Shown here: positions 48,434 to 58,300 of the stretch, one piece after another
How positions within the stretch are numbered: position 1 is the stretch's first letter
Layout of the letters: every line of letters starts with the position of its first letter
Source of the DNA: Dehalococcoidia bacterium
GTDB taxonomy: Bacteria; Chloroflexota; Dehalococcoidia; Lucifugimonadales; SHYT01
Direction of reading: 5' to 3'
Length of the DNA: 64,000 bases
NCBI GenBank assembly: GCA_009693055.1
Contig: SHYA01000003.1
Coordinates: 148,393-212,392 of the forward strand
Notes under the pieces: model-generated
What the model was told of the DNA's origin: nothing
Database searches by the model: none
Seen by the model: the letters and a program-made list of their open reading frames with translations, nothing else
Program-made: the position numbers and the translations under genes

Positions 48434-49249
48434 CTACACCCCGTTCCCCACCTCCGCCTCAGCCAGCGCCAGCCCTTGCATCATGGTGAGAAGCGGCTCA
48501 GGCCGCCGCCGCTGCAGCCACAGCAGCGCCTTCCGGGTATCGCTCGCCACCCGCGCCTTCTCGCTCTCGCGGACGCGCAGCTTAAACAGCCAGTACAAGA
48601 ACGCTTTTGGGGACTGGCCGGCTTTTGCGGCCAGCCCGCCACCGTTCACTGCGACAGCTTCCTCCGACCCGGCCTGCCGGAACTGCTGCAGCAGCAGCCC
48701 ACGCGTGGCCCCGTAGATACGCCGGAACGCATGGTCCGCGACCCCCGCCTGCGTGCGCATTCCAACGCTCAACCGTTCTTTTCGCATCTCGTCACGCACC
48801 GCCGCCTGGAGCGCCCCCTCCAGCGCCACTCCATACCAGTAGTTCAGCAGCCCCTTCACCTTGGCGCTCCCCAGCAACGCCCGAAAATCCTCTTCCTCCA
48901 CGGGTTGAGGGAACCGCCCATGCACGAGGAACGCCCTCCACTCGACTTGCGGGATGCCCTCCGCGACCTCCTCACCCAGCCGCTGCGCGAGCGTCAGCAG
49001 GTCAAACGCCTCCCCGGCAACCAGATACTGCCGCTCCTGCCCGCGGAGCACCTCACCCGGCGAGGTCCACATCCCCACCGCCTCCAGCAGAACCAGGTGC
49101 CACGGCCTCTTCGCCGCCACGCCCTGCCGAAGGTGCCGGAGCGCCTCAAAGCTCTCCGCCGTAAGCGACGGATCACGCCGGCCCGCCCGCTGGCCCCCTG
49201 GCTCCGCCGTCCTCCGCTTGTTGGCGGCGGAGGCCCGTCGGTCGCTCAT
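48434..49249 (-). CDS. Hypothetical protein, 271 aa
   Basis: Stop overlaps nothing; N-terminus overlaps polX stop by 4 bp (operon-like); no family recognised. Confidence 0.55.
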   Translation of the reverse strand: MSDRRASAANKRRTAEPGGQRAGRRDPSLTAESFEALRHLRQGVAAKRPWHLVLLEAVGMWTSPGEVLRGQERQYLVAGEAFDLLTLAQRLGEEVAEGIPQVEWRAFLVHGRFPQPVEEEDFRALLGSAKVKGLLNYWYGVALEGALQAAVRDEMRKERLSVGMRTQAGVADHAFRRIYGATRGLLLQQFRQAGSEEAVAVNGGGLAAKAGQSPKAFLYWLFKLRVRESEKARVASDTRKALLWLQRRRPEPLLTMMQGLALAEAEVGNGV

Positions 49250-50844
49250 GTAGCCCTCTCGCGCTCAAGCCACGCCAGGAACTCCGGCAGCGGCCGCATG
49301 TTCACAATGTGCTTCGCCTCGCACCACCCGCGTCGAGCGGTCGCAACCCCGAAGCGCATCACGTCAAGCCCCGCCGCGTCGTGCGCATCGCTGTTGATGA
49401 CCAACAGCGCGCCCAGCTCGCGCGCACACGCGATGTGCACGTCCTTCAGGTCCAGCCGGTCGGGGTGGGCATTGATCTCCAGCGCCACGCCCGTCCTGGC
49501 CGCCTCCTGGAACAGCGCCTCCATGTCCACTTCAATCGGTGGCCGCTGCCCTATCAGCCGCGTCGTCGGGTGCCCGATGACGTCCACGTGCGGGCTGCGC
49601 ATCGCCTTCAGAATGCGCTCCGTCATCGTTTCCCGGTCCTGCTCCATCGCGGAGTGTACCGATGCCACCACGAGATCCAGCTCCGCCAGCACCTCGCCCG
49701 CGTAGTCCAGCCTACCGTCCGCGCGGATGTCCACCTCGGCGCCGTGCAGCACGCGGATGCCCAGCCGCTTCTCAGCGGCGCGCACCAGCTTCCGCTGCTC
49801 CCGCAACCGCTCCGGCGAGAGGCCGTTCGCAATCCCACGCCCCACCGAGTGGTCTGTCAGCGCGACGTACTCGTACCCCCGCGCTTTCGCGGCGGCGAGC
49901 ATCACCTCCAGCGGCTCCCACCCGTCGCTCCAGTCCGAATGCACGTGGAGGTCGCCCTTCAGGTCAGCCACCTCCACCAGCTTCGGCAGCTTCCCAACCA
50001 GCACCGCCTCAAGCTCTGCTCCGCCCTCTCGCAGCTCCGGAGGTATCCACGGCAGTCCCAGGCGCTGGTAAAACTCCTCTTCTGAGGCGATTGGCGCCAG
50101 CTTCTCGGTCTTCAGGTCGGTGATGCCATACTCGTTTAGGGACAGGCCGCGCTTGCCCACGTACTCCCTCAGCACCACGTTATGTTCCTTGCTGCCGGTG
50201 AAGTACTGGAGCATCGCACCAAAGCTCTCTCGCTCCACCACGCGCAGGTCAATCTGCAACCCGCCGCTCACCTGCACGCTCGCCTTCTTGCCGCCGTGGG
50301 CCAGCACCTCCACCACCATCGGCAGCTTCACCAGCGCATCCAGCACCTCCTGCCCCCGGTCGCTGAGCACCATCAGGTCCACGTCGCCAACAGTCTCTCG
50401 CCAGCGGCGCATGCTGCCGACCGGCACCGCTGGCTGAACGCCGGGGCACCGCTCGCGCAGCGCCGCGATCACCTGCTCCAACTCCTGCACGGAGTTGATG
50501 TGCAGCTCCTGTGCCAGCCGCAACGCGGTCTTCGGCCCCACGCCCGGAATGTCCAGCAGCGCCAACACCCCTTCCGGGAACTCCGTTTTCAGCTTCTCGT
50601 AGGTGGTCATCCGTCCGGTCGTCACCAGCTCCGCGATTTTTGCGGCGATCTCCTTCCCGATGCCTGGTATCTCCTTCAGGTCGCGTCCGTCGCGCACCCA
50701 CTGCTCCAACGGCTCCGACTGCTGTTCCACGCTGCGCGCCGCCCGCTGGTACGCCCGCACCTTGAACACCAGCTCCCCCTTCAGCTCGGAGAGGTCCGCC
50801 AGCCGCTCAAGCATTCGGGCAATCTCTTCGTTGGAGTGCGGCAT
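49246..50844 (-). CDS. polX: DNA polymerase/3'-5' exonuclease PolX with PHP domain
   Basis: IPGIGKEIAAKI, IPGVGPKTALRLAQEL, GSMRRWRETVGDVDLMV, DLKGDLHVHSDWSDG, YVALTDHS, NSDAHD. Confidence 0.94.
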   Translation of the reverse strand: MPHSNEEIARMLERLADLSELKGELVFKVRAYQRAARSVEQQSEPLEQWVRDGRDLKEIPGIGKEIAAKIAELVTTGRMTTYEKLKTEFPEGVLALLDIPGVGPKTALRLAQELHINSVQELEQVIAALRERCPGVQPAVPVGSMRRWRETVGDVDLMVLSDRGQEVLDALVKLPMVVEVLAHGGKKASVQVSGGLQIDLRVVERESFGAMLQYFTGSKEHNVVLREYVGKRGLSLNEYGITDLKTEKLAPIASEEEFYQRLGLPWIPPELREGGAELEAVLVGKLPKLVEVADLKGDLHVHSDWSDGWEPLEVMLAAAKARGYEYVALTDHSVGRGIANGLSPERLREQRKLVRAAEKRLGIRVLHGAEVDIRADGRLDYAGEVLAELDLVVASVHSAMEQDRETMTERILKAMRSPHVDVIGHPTTRLIGQRPPIEVDMEALFQEAARTGVALEINAHPDRLDLKDVHIACARELGALLVINSDAHDAAGLDVMRFGVATARRGWCEAKHIVNMRPLPEFLAWLERERAT

Positions 50845-50879
50845 ACCTCAATAGCCTCCACATCGCCCCTGCGAAAAGA

Positions 50880-50907
50880 GTAGGGGCGGTTCGTGAACCG
50901 CCCCTAC
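50880..50907. repeat. Perfect palindromic repeat
   Basis: GTAGGGGCGGTTC-GT-GAACCGCCCCTAC. Confidence 0.7.
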
Positions 50908-51302
50908 TTCTGTGTCTGCAGCTCCCTCGCCCATCGCGCCGCCTGCGGCCCCAGGTCGAGCGTCACCACCTTTCGTGGAGAGGTGACGCTTAGCTGCCCC
51001 TTACTCGCGCTCACCGATGTCACCTTGTCCTTCGGGATGGTCAGCCGCAGGTCGTCCTGCGCGTTGATGATGAGCTGGTCGGCGTCTAGCAGAGCATCGC
51101 CATCCGCCTCCCTACAACCAAAACGCACCCTGCAAGCGGGGCGACGGCCTTGCTCCCACTCGTACCGCACCACCACCATCTGCGACCACCAGCCGGAGAG
51201 CTTGTGTTGCTCAGCCAGGTAACGGGCCGTGGCCTTGTGGCCCTTCTCCGCCTCGTCGCCGATGCCACGCGCGCCAGCCCCCTTATCCTTTTCCCTCCAC
51301 AC
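50904..51302 (-). CDS. Small hypothetical protein, possibly DUF4287-like segment plus a PH-like segment
   Basis: GHKATARYLAEQHKLSGWWSQMVVVRYEWEQG; LRLTIPKDKVTSVSASKGQLSVTSPRKVVTLDLGPQAARWARELQ. Could be chimeric. Confidence 0.4.
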   Translation of the reverse strand: MWREKDKGAGARGIGDEAEKGHKATARYLAEQHKLSGWWSQMVVVRYEWEQGRRPACRVRFGCREADGDALLDADQLIINAQDDLRLTIPKDKVTSVSASKGQLSVTSPRKVVTLDLGPQAARWARELQTQK

Positions 51303-51361
51303 ACTCAGCTCCCTGGGAAGTCCAATTCCTTCTTCCCGATACCGTTGTTATCTCGCTGAAT

Positions 51362-51384
51362 GGGGCAGGGCTCAGCCCTGCCCC
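51362..51384. repeat. Perfect palindrome spanning the secA stop codon
   Basis: GGGGCAGGGCT-C-AGCCCTGCCCC; on the minus strand the secA TGA lies inside it. Confidence 0.7.
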
Positions 51385-54149
51385 TGGTGGCAGCGCTTGT
51401 ACTTCTTGCCGCTCCCGCACGGACACGGGTCGTTCCGCCCCACCTTATTCCCCGCAACAACGGGCTGTGCCTGACCGCCTGGCACTCGTTTGCCTGCCAA
51501 CGCAGCCATTGGGCTTGGCTTGACCACCTGTGCCCTCACCGGCTGCCGCTGCGCCGCCACGGATTTCCTCTGCTCGGCAGGCGCCACCTGCACCTGTGGG
51601 ACTTCTATCACCGCGTGGTAGATAGTGCGCACGATATCGCGCTGCATCCGTTCCAGCAGCCGCTCGAAGCTCTCGTGCCCTTCCGTCCGGTACGCCACCA
51701 GCGGGTCACGTTGGCCCGCCGAGTGCATTCCGATCCCCTGACGCAGCGCCTCCATGTTCGTGAGGTGCTCCACCCAGTGCGTGTCGATCACCCGGAGCAT
51801 CACCAGCCGTTCCAGGGTGCGCGTCGTCTCAGGGCCAATCGCCTGCTCCCGCTGTTCGTAGAAGGTGCGCGCGTGTTCCAGTATCGCCTGCTCCAGATCC
51901 TCGCGGCCAAGCTCCGCCAACCGGTCCGCCGTCAGGTGTTCCGGCAACGGGAAGATGATGCGGAACTCCCGCTCCAGCCCGTCCACGTCCCAGTCGCTGG
52001 CGTCCAGGCCCGTCAGGTGCTGCGCGATCTGCTGCTTCAGCTCCTTTTCCACCATGTCCAGCACGTTCGCCTTCAGATCAGCGCCGCCGATAATCTTGCC
52101 CCGTTCCCCGTAGATCACATCCCGGTGCCGGTTCACCACGTCGTCGTACGAGACGAGCTGCTTGCGGATTTCAAAGTTGTGGGCCTCTACCTTGGACTGC
52201 GCGCTCTCCATCGCCTTGCTGACCATGGAGTTCTCCAGCGCCTCGTCCTCCTTGAAGCCCGCCCAGTTCATGATGCTCTTGATCCGATCCCCACCAAAGC
52301 GCCGCATCAGGTCGTCGTCCAGCGCCACGTAGAACCGCGACTCGCCGGGGTCGCCCTGGCGTCCCGTGCGGCCCCGGAGCTGGTTATCAATGCGCCGCGC
52401 CTCGTGCCGCTCCGTGCCCAGCACGAGAAGCCCACCCATCTTCACCACCTGTTCGTGCTCCTGACCCCAGCGGGCCGTCGCGTCCTTGTGCACCTTCGCA
52501 AGCAGGTCGGCAGGGGCCGTTTCCTCGGTGAACCCCTTCTTACGCAGCTCCTCGCGGACCAAGCCATCCAGGTTGCCGCCCAGGATGATGTCCGTGCCGC
52601 GGCCCGCCATGTTCGTGGCGACCGTTACCCCTCCAATGCGCCCTGCCTGCGCCACGATGATCGCCTCCCGCTCGTGCTGCTTGGCGTTCATCACCTCGCA
52701 CGGCACCCCTTCCCTGCGCAGCACGTCGCTCAGCAGCTCCGACTTCTCGATAGACGTGGAGCCGACCAGGATAGGGCGTCCCGTCTTGTTCTGCGCGGCA
52801 ATCTCCTTGGCGAGCGCCTTCCACTTTCCCTTCTCCGTGGTGAAGATGTAGTCGGAATGGTCCTTGCGGACCATTGGGTGGTGCGTGGGGATGGGGAGTA
52901 CCTCCAGCCGATAGATCTTGGCGAACTCTTCCGCCTCCGTCATCGCCGTGCCGGTCATCCCCGCCAGCTTCTTGTACATGCGGAAGTAGTTCTGGAGCGT
53001 GATGGTGGCGTAGGTAACAGTCTCTTGCCGGACCTTCAGCCCCTCCTTCGCCTCCACCGCCTGGTGCAGCCCGTCCGACCACCGGCGGCCGGGCATCAGG
53101 CGCCCCGTAAACTCGTCCACGATGATGATCTCGCCGTTCGTGACCACGTAGTCGCGGTCCTTGCGGAACAGCACCATCGCCTTCAGAGCGTTCTCAACGT
53201 GATGCACCAGCAACCCGTTCTCCGGCGCGTAAAGGTTAACGATTCCCAGCGCGCGCTCCATCTTGTCAATACCGGAGTCCAGCAGCGCCACGCCCCGGTG
53301 CTTTTCATCCACCGTGAAGTCGCCCTCCGCCTCCTCGTCCTCCGGGTCCTCTTTTCGTTGCAGCCGAGGCACCAGCCGCGCCACCGTCTGGTACACGTCC
53401 GTGGACTCCTGCGCTGGCCCGCTGATGATGAGCGGCGTCCGCGCCTCGTCAATCAGGATGTAGTCCACCTCGTCCACGATGGCGTACACCTGCTTCCGTT
53501 GCACCTGCTGCGAGGCGTCGATGACCATGTTGTCCCGCAGGTAGTCAAATCCGAACTCGTGGTTCGTCCCGTACGTGATGTCCGCCGCGTACGCCTGCCG
53601 CCGCGGCACGGAGCGCAGGCGCCGCATGGACGGGTTCTCCGCCGTAACCTGCGAGTCGTAGACAAAGGCCGACTCGTGCTGCAGGCACCCCACCGTCACG
53701 CCCAGCGTGTGGTAGATGGGGCCCATCCACTGCACGTCCCGACGCGCCAGGTAATCGTTCACCGTCACCAGGTGCGCGCCCTGACCGGTCAGCGCGCTGA
53801 GGTACAGCGGCAACGTGGCGACGAGCGTTTTGCCCTCGCCCGTCCTCATCTCGGCGATCTTCCCCTCATGCAGCACGATTCCGCCCATGATCTGCACGTC
53901 GAAGTGCCGCATCCCCGTCGTCCGGCGCGAGGCCTCCCGCACGCACGCAAACGCCTCCGGCAGGAGAATGTCCAACAGCTCGCCGTCCGCCAGCCGCTTG
54001 CGGAACTCCGCCGTCTTGGCGCGCAGCTCCTCATCGCTCAGTCGCTGGAGCGCCGGCTCAAACTTGTTGACCAGCTCCGCCTGGGGGCGGAGCTTGGCCG
54101 CAACCTTCTCCGGCGTGACCGAGAAAAGCTTAGAAAGACCCAGAACCAC
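51372..54149 (-). CDS. secA: Preprotein translocase subunit SecA
   Basis: MRTGEGKTLVATLPLYL, VDEVDYILIDEARTPLIISG, GRTGRQGDPGESRFY, C-terminal CPCGSGKKYKRCH. GTG start (VLGLSKLFS) preferred; ORF open to 54227. Confidence 0.95.
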   Translation of the reverse strand: MVLGLSKLFSVTPEKVAAKLRPQAELVNKFEPALQRLSDEELRAKTAEFRKRLADGELLDILLPEAFACVREASRRTTGMRHFDVQIMGGIVLHEGKIAEMRTGEGKTLVATLPLYLSALTGQGAHLVTVNDYLARRDVQWMGPIYHTLGVTVGCLQHESAFVYDSQVTAENPSMRRLRSVPRRQAYAADITYGTNHEFGFDYLRDNMVIDASQQVQRKQVYAIVDEVDYILIDEARTPLIISGPAQESTDVYQTVARLVPRLQRKEDPEDEEAEGDFTVDEKHRGVALLDSGIDKMERALGIVNLYAPENGLLVHHVENALKAMVLFRKDRDYVVTNGEIIIVDEFTGRLMPGRRWSDGLHQAVEAKEGLKVRQETVTYATITLQNYFRMYKKLAGMTGTAMTEAEEFAKIYRLEVLPIPTHHPMVRKDHSDYIFTTEKGKWKALAKEIAAQNKTGRPILVGSTSIEKSELLSDVLRREGVPCEVMNAKQHEREAIIVAQAGRIGGVTVATNMAGRGTDIILGGNLDGLVREELRKKGFTEETAPADLLAKVHKDATARWGQEHEQVVKMGGLLVLGTERHEARRIDNQLRGRTGRQGDPGESRFYVALDDDLMRRFGGDRIKSIMNWAGFKEDEALENSMVSKAMESAQSKVEAHNFEIRKQLVSYDDVVNRHRDVIYGERGKIIGGADLKANVLDMVEKELKQQIAQHLTGLDASDWDVDGLEREFRIIFPLPEHLTADRLAELGREDLEQAILEHARTFYEQREQAIGPETTRTLERLVMLRVIDTHWVEHLTNMEALRQGIGMHSAGQRDPLVAYRTEGHESFERLLERMQRDIVRTIYHAVIEVPQVQVAPAEQRKSVAAQRQPVRAQVVKPSPMAALAGKRVPGGQAQPVVAGNKVGRNDPCPCGSGKKYKRCHQGQG

Positions 54150-55119
54150 TCTTGGACTCCACCTGGTCAAACGTCTCAAACATGCCGCCCACAGACTCAC
54201 CCGCGTGGATGCGGCGGATCGCCTCACCCAGCAACGGCGCTACGGAAAGTACGTGCAGCTTGCGCATCCCCTCCGGCGGCGGCAGCGAGTCCGTCACAGC
54301 CATCTCCTTGAAGAAGCTGCTGTTGATCCGCTCTACCGCAGGCCCGGAGAAGACGCCGTGGCTGCAGCACGCGTACACCTCGCGCGCCCCAGCCTCCTGA
54401 ATCGCATGGAGCGCGTTCACGAGCGAGCCCGCCGTGTCCACCTCGTCGTCAAACGCGATGGCGGTCTTGCCCTCCACGTCACCAATGACGTTCAGGCTCT
54501 CCGATTTCCCGTCATTGCCTTTGCGGCGCTTCTCCACGATAGCCAGCGGCACACCAAGACTCTCCGCGAAGTTCCGCGCCTTCTTGGCGATGCCAATGTC
54601 CGCCGCCACCAGCACCGGGTCCGGAAGCCGCTTGCTCCGCAGGTAGCGCGCAAACAGTGGCAGCGCCGTCAGCTCGTCCACCGGCACATTAAAGAACCCC
54701 TGGATCTGCCCAGCGTGCAGGTCCAGCGTCAGCACCCGGTCCGCGCCCGCCACCTGCAGCAGGTCAGCAAGCAACCGCGCCGTGATGGGCACCCGCGGCT
54801 GGTCCTTCTTGTCCGTCCGCCCGTACGCGTAGTACGGGATGACCGCCGTGATCCGCTGCGCCGACGCCCGCTTGGCCGCGTCTATCATGATGAGCAGCTC
54901 CATGATTCGGTCGTTCACCGGCCTGGAAAACGACTGCACCAGAAACACGTCCCGCCCTCGGATGTTCTCCTGGTACTGGACAAACGTGTTGTCGTTGGAG
55001 AACTTGAACACCTGCACCTTCCCCAGCTCACTGCCCAGGTGGTCGCAGATGGCATGCGCCAGGCCTGGGTGCGCGGTGCCGCTGAAGACCCGCAGGTCTT
55101 CCAAATGTCCCAGTGGCAT
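54130..55119 (-). CDS. prs: Ribose-phosphate pyrophosphokinase
   Basis: VFSGTAHPGLAHAICDHLGSELG, PYYAYGRTDKKDQPRVPITARLLADLL, TLDLHAGQIQGFF. Confidence 0.94.
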   Translation of the reverse strand: MPLGHLEDLRVFSGTAHPGLAHAICDHLGSELGKVQVFKFSNDNTFVQYQENIRGRDVFLVQSFSRPVNDRIMELLIMIDAAKRASAQRITAVIPYYAYGRTDKKDQPRVPITARLLADLLQVAGADRVLTLDLHAGQIQGFFNVPVDELTALPLFARYLRSKRLPDPVLVAADIGIAKKARNFAESLGVPLAIVEKRRKGNDGKSESLNVIGDVEGKTAIAFDDEVDTAGSLVNALHAIQEAGAREVYACCSHGVFSGPAVERINSSFFKEMAVTDSLPPPEGMRKLHVLSVAPLLGEAIRRIHAGESVGGMFETFDQVESKSGSGSF

Positions 55120-55333
55120 CGTCCCTCCTGAGTTCCTGCTGGTTGGGCGCCCTCGCCTGCCGATTATAGCACGCCAACCGTTTTGCGGCGATGCGGTGCG
55201 ACGCGCACCACAGAGCAACCGCCACCGAATACCCGCCCCTTCACCCAGCCGCAACCGTCTGCTAGAATACGTCGGTTGCGGGCCGCACGCCTGTAGCGCG
55301 AGCAAGCCCCCAGCAAAGCTCATGGAGGGACCC

Positions 55334-56617
55334 GTGCCGGCCTACGCAGTCATCGGCGGCCAGTGGGGCGACGAGGGCAAAGGCAAGGTGGTGGACTACC
55401 TGGCCCGCAACGCTCACGTCGTCGCCCGCTACTCCGGCGGCAACAACGCCGGCCACACCGTCATCAACGACCAGGGCGAGTTCAAGCTCCACCTTGTCCC
55501 TGCCGGCATCTTTTGGCCCCACACCACGTGCGTCATCGGCAACGGCGTCGTCGTGGACCCCTCGGCGCTCATGAGCGAACTGGCGGGCCTGCGCGAGCGT
55601 GGCGTGGACGCCAGCCGACTCCAGGTCAGCCCGCGCGCCCACGTCATCATGCCGTACCACGTCGCGCTGGACCAGCTTGAGGAGAAGGCGCGCGGCGCCG
55701 GCGCCATTGGCACCACCGGCCGCGGCATCGGCCCCGCCTACATGGACAAGGCCTCCCGCCTCGGCATCCGCATCGCCGACCTGCTGGACGGCGCCACGCT
55801 CCCCGGCCGGCTGGAGAACGTGCTGCGCCAGAAGAACCGCCTCATCACCGGCGGCTACGGCGGCAAGCCGTTTGAGCTGGAGGAGGTGTTGGCCACGTGC
55901 GCCACTTGGGCCGGCCAGCTCCGCCCCTACGTCAAGCCCGTGGACGAGACCCTCGCCACCGCGCTCACCGACGGCAAGAGCGTACTGCTGGAGGGCGCCC
56001 AGGGCACCCTCCTGGACGTGGACCACGGCACCTACCCGTACGTCACCTCCTCCAGCCCCACCGTCGGCGGCGCCATCATCGGCCTCGGCATCAGCCCCAA
56101 GGCCATCGCCGGCATCACCGGTATCTACAAGGCGTACACCACGCGCGTGGGCGCAGGCCCCATGCCCACCGAGCTCACTAACGGCATCGGCGACCTGATC
56201 CGCCAGCGCGCCTGGGAGTACGGCACTACCACGGGACGCGCCCGCCGCTGCGGCTGGTTCGACGCCGTCGCCGCCCGCTACAGCGCCACCCTCAACGGCT
56301 TCACCTCCGCCATCCTCACTCGCCTGGACGTCCTGGACGGCATCAAGCCGCTACGCATCTGCACCGCCTACGAGCTGGACGGCAAACGCACCGCCAGCTT
56401 CCCCGACACGGACGAACTCGCCCGCTGCACCCCTGTGTACGAAGAGCACCCCGGCTGGGACCAGTCCACCGCCGGACTCACCCGCTGGCAGGACCTCCCC
56501 AAGGGCGCACAGCGCTACGTGGACCGCCTCGCCGAGCTTATCGGCGCACCCATCGCGGTCATCTCCACCGGTCCCAAGCGCGAGGAGACCATTGAGCTGG
56601 CGAAGGTGATACCGTAA
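55334..56617 (+). CDS. purA: Adenylosuccinate synthetase
   Basis: AYAVIGGQWGDEGKGKVVDYLA...RYSGGNNAGHTV...GTTGRGIGPAYMDKASR...TTTGRARRCGWFDAVAARYS. Confidence 0.96.
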   Translation: MPAYAVIGGQWGDEGKGKVVDYLARNAHVVARYSGGNNAGHTVINDQGEFKLHLVPAGIFWPHTTCVIGNGVVVDPSALMSELAGLRERGVDASRLQVSPRAHVIMPYHVALDQLEEKARGAGAIGTTGRGIGPAYMDKASRLGIRIADLLDGATLPGRLENVLRQKNRLITGGYGGKPFELEEVLATCATWAGQLRPYVKPVDETLATALTDGKSVLLEGAQGTLLDVDHGTYPYVTSSSPTVGGAIIGLGISPKAIAGITGIYKAYTTRVGAGPMPTELTNGIGDLIRQRAWEYGTTTGRARRCGWFDAVAARYSATLNGFTSAILTRLDVLDGIKPLRICTAYELDGKRTASFPDTDELARCTPVYEEHPGWDQSTAGLTRWQDLPKGAQRYVDRLAELIGAPIAVISTGPKREETIELAKVIP

Positions 56618-56639
56618 CGCCCTGTTGCCCACCACGGCC

Positions 56640-57125
56640 GTATGTGTCATTCTGAGCGCGCCCCCTCCTGTCATTATGAGGGAGTCCTTCGGGGGAAGGA
56701 CGACCGAAGAATCTCCCCTTGGCCGTCATGCCGCATCCGCGTCCGTCCCCTTGCCGTCATATTGCACCCGTCCTGAGCCTGTCGGGGAGCCGCCGAGGGG
56801 CCGATGGCCCCTCGGCGGCTCGCTCCGTGCGTACGTCGCCTCACCGTGGCATCCTATTCCCATCCGACGAATCTCGGCTTTGTTTTCCCCAACATTTTTC
56901 TGCGGCGTCCCGGCGCGCCAAAACAATTCTTTGCGTGGAAGGAAATTGAAGACCCCTTCGCCCTTCAGGACAAGGGCCGGGGGCGAAGACGCAACTAAGA
57001 GGAAAGCGCCCCGGTCCCCCGGAGCGCCTTCCGTTTCCGCCACGCCTCCCCTCTCCATCGGATGGAGAGGGGTTGGGGGTGAGGTTCTGGGTCGCCCCTT
57101 CCCGCGTCGGGAAGGGGGTGGAGGG
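56640..57125. repeat. Dense block of at least four repeat families between purA and dapA
   Basis: GTCATTCTGAG...CGAAGAATCTCCCC; 16 bp stem GAGCCGCCGAGGGGCC-GAT-GGCCCCTCGGCGGCTC (56787-56821); CCCCTCTCCATCGGATGGAGAGGGGTTGGGGGTGAGG; CCTTCCCGCGTCGGGAAGGGGG. Confidence 0.7.
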
Positions 57126-58034
57126 TTAGGTCGCCACCCCAACCGGCAGGTCAATCGTCGTCTGGGCCAGCAGCGCGTCCAGCTGCGCCGCCGTCTTCTC
57201 GTCCGGAGGCACCAGCGGCAGCCGAGGCTTCCCCACCCGGAAGCCCGCCTTGTTCACGCAGTACTTCACCGGAATGGGGTTAGACACAATGAATAGCCCC
57301 TTGAACACCGGCAGCAACCGACGGTGCTCCGCGGCGGCCTCCGCCACGCGGCCCGCCAGCAGCGCGTCCATCATCCGCCTCATTTGCCGGCCCACCAGGT
57401 GCGCCGCCACGCTGACGACGCCATGACCGCCCAGCGCCATGATCGGCAGCACCTCGTTGTCGTTCCCGCTCCACACCCTGAACCCGGCCCGCGCCGACGT
57501 CAGCACGCGCGACACCTGGTCCAGGTCGCTCCCCGCCTCCTTCACCCCCGCGATGGTGTCAATCTGGCTCAGGCGCACAATCGTCTCAGAGGTGATGCTC
57601 AGGCTCGTGCGGCTCGGCACATTGTACAGGATGAGCGGCGTCCCGCCCGCCGCCTGTGCCACCGCGCGGAAGTGCTGGTACAGCCCCTCCTGCGGCGGCT
57701 TGTTGTAGTACGGCACCACCGCCATCACGCCGTCCACACCCTCGCGCACCGCCTCCCGCGTCAGCTCCACGCTCTCCGCCGTGTTGTAGTTCCCCGTTCC
57801 AGCGACGACCGTGCCCTTGCCCTTCAAGGCCGACTTGATCTCGGCGAACAGGCGCAGCTTCTCCTCCGTGTTCAGCGTGGGCGACTCGCCCGTCGTCCCC
57901 GCGACCACCACGCCGTCGCTCCCCGACTCCACCAGCGCCACCGCGAGGCGCTTCGCCTGCTCGTAGTCCACCTCGCCCGACTCGGCGAACGGGGTCACCA
58001 TCGCCGTCAGCAGCCGCCCCAGCTCCTTGGCCAT
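57126..58034 (-). CDS. dapA: 4-hydroxy-tetrahydrodipicolinate synthase
   Basis: GTTGESPTLNTEEKLRLF...YYNKPPQEGLYQHFRAVA...LILYNVPSRT...AGVKEA. Confidence 0.95.
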   Translation of the reverse strand: MAKELGRLLTAMVTPFAESGEVDYEQAKRLAVALVESGSDGVVVAGTTGESPTLNTEEKLRLFAEIKSALKGKGTVVAGTGNYNTAESVELTREAVREGVDGVMAVVPYYNKPPQEGLYQHFRAVAQAAGGTPLILYNVPSRTSLSITSETIVRLSQIDTIAGVKEAGSDLDQVSRVLTSARAGFRVWSGNDNEVLPIMALGGHGVVSVAAHLVGRQMRRMMDALLAGRVAEAAAEHRRLLPVFKGLFIVSNPIPVKYCVNKAGFRVGKPRLPLVPPDEKTAAQLDALLAQTTIDLPVGVAT

Positions 58035-58056
58035 CGCCTACCTCCTCCCAATCGTG

Positions 58057-58300
58057 TCATTCTGAGTCCCGAAGTATCGGGACGAAGAATCCGTCCCTTA
58101 CCGCTCATCCTGAGCCTGCCTGCCCTCGAGCGAAGCGAAGGGTCGAAGGATGTCGTACCGCGCCCTCTTCGTCATTCTGAACCCGTTCGTCCGCCCCTAC
58201 GGACTCAGGGTAAACTCCGTGAAGAATCCATCCCTGATCCTGCGCCTGTCGAAGCACAACCTTGCTACACCGCTCGTGCTGAGCCTGTCGAAGCACTCTT
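58057..58300. repeat. Repeat block between dapA and asd
   Basis: TCATTCTGAGTCCCGAAGTATCGGGACGAAGAATCC; CGCTCATCCTGAGCCTG; CCTGCCCTCGAGCGAAGCGAAGGGT; TCATTCTGAACCCGTTC...CAGGGTAAACTCCGTGAAGAATCC; CTGAGCCTGTCGAAGCA. Confidence 0.7.

Noticed and set aside
51360-54311. 983-aa plus-strand ORF
   Set aside because: Antisense to secA; Arg/His/Pro-rich composition typical of shadow ORFs in GC-rich genes.
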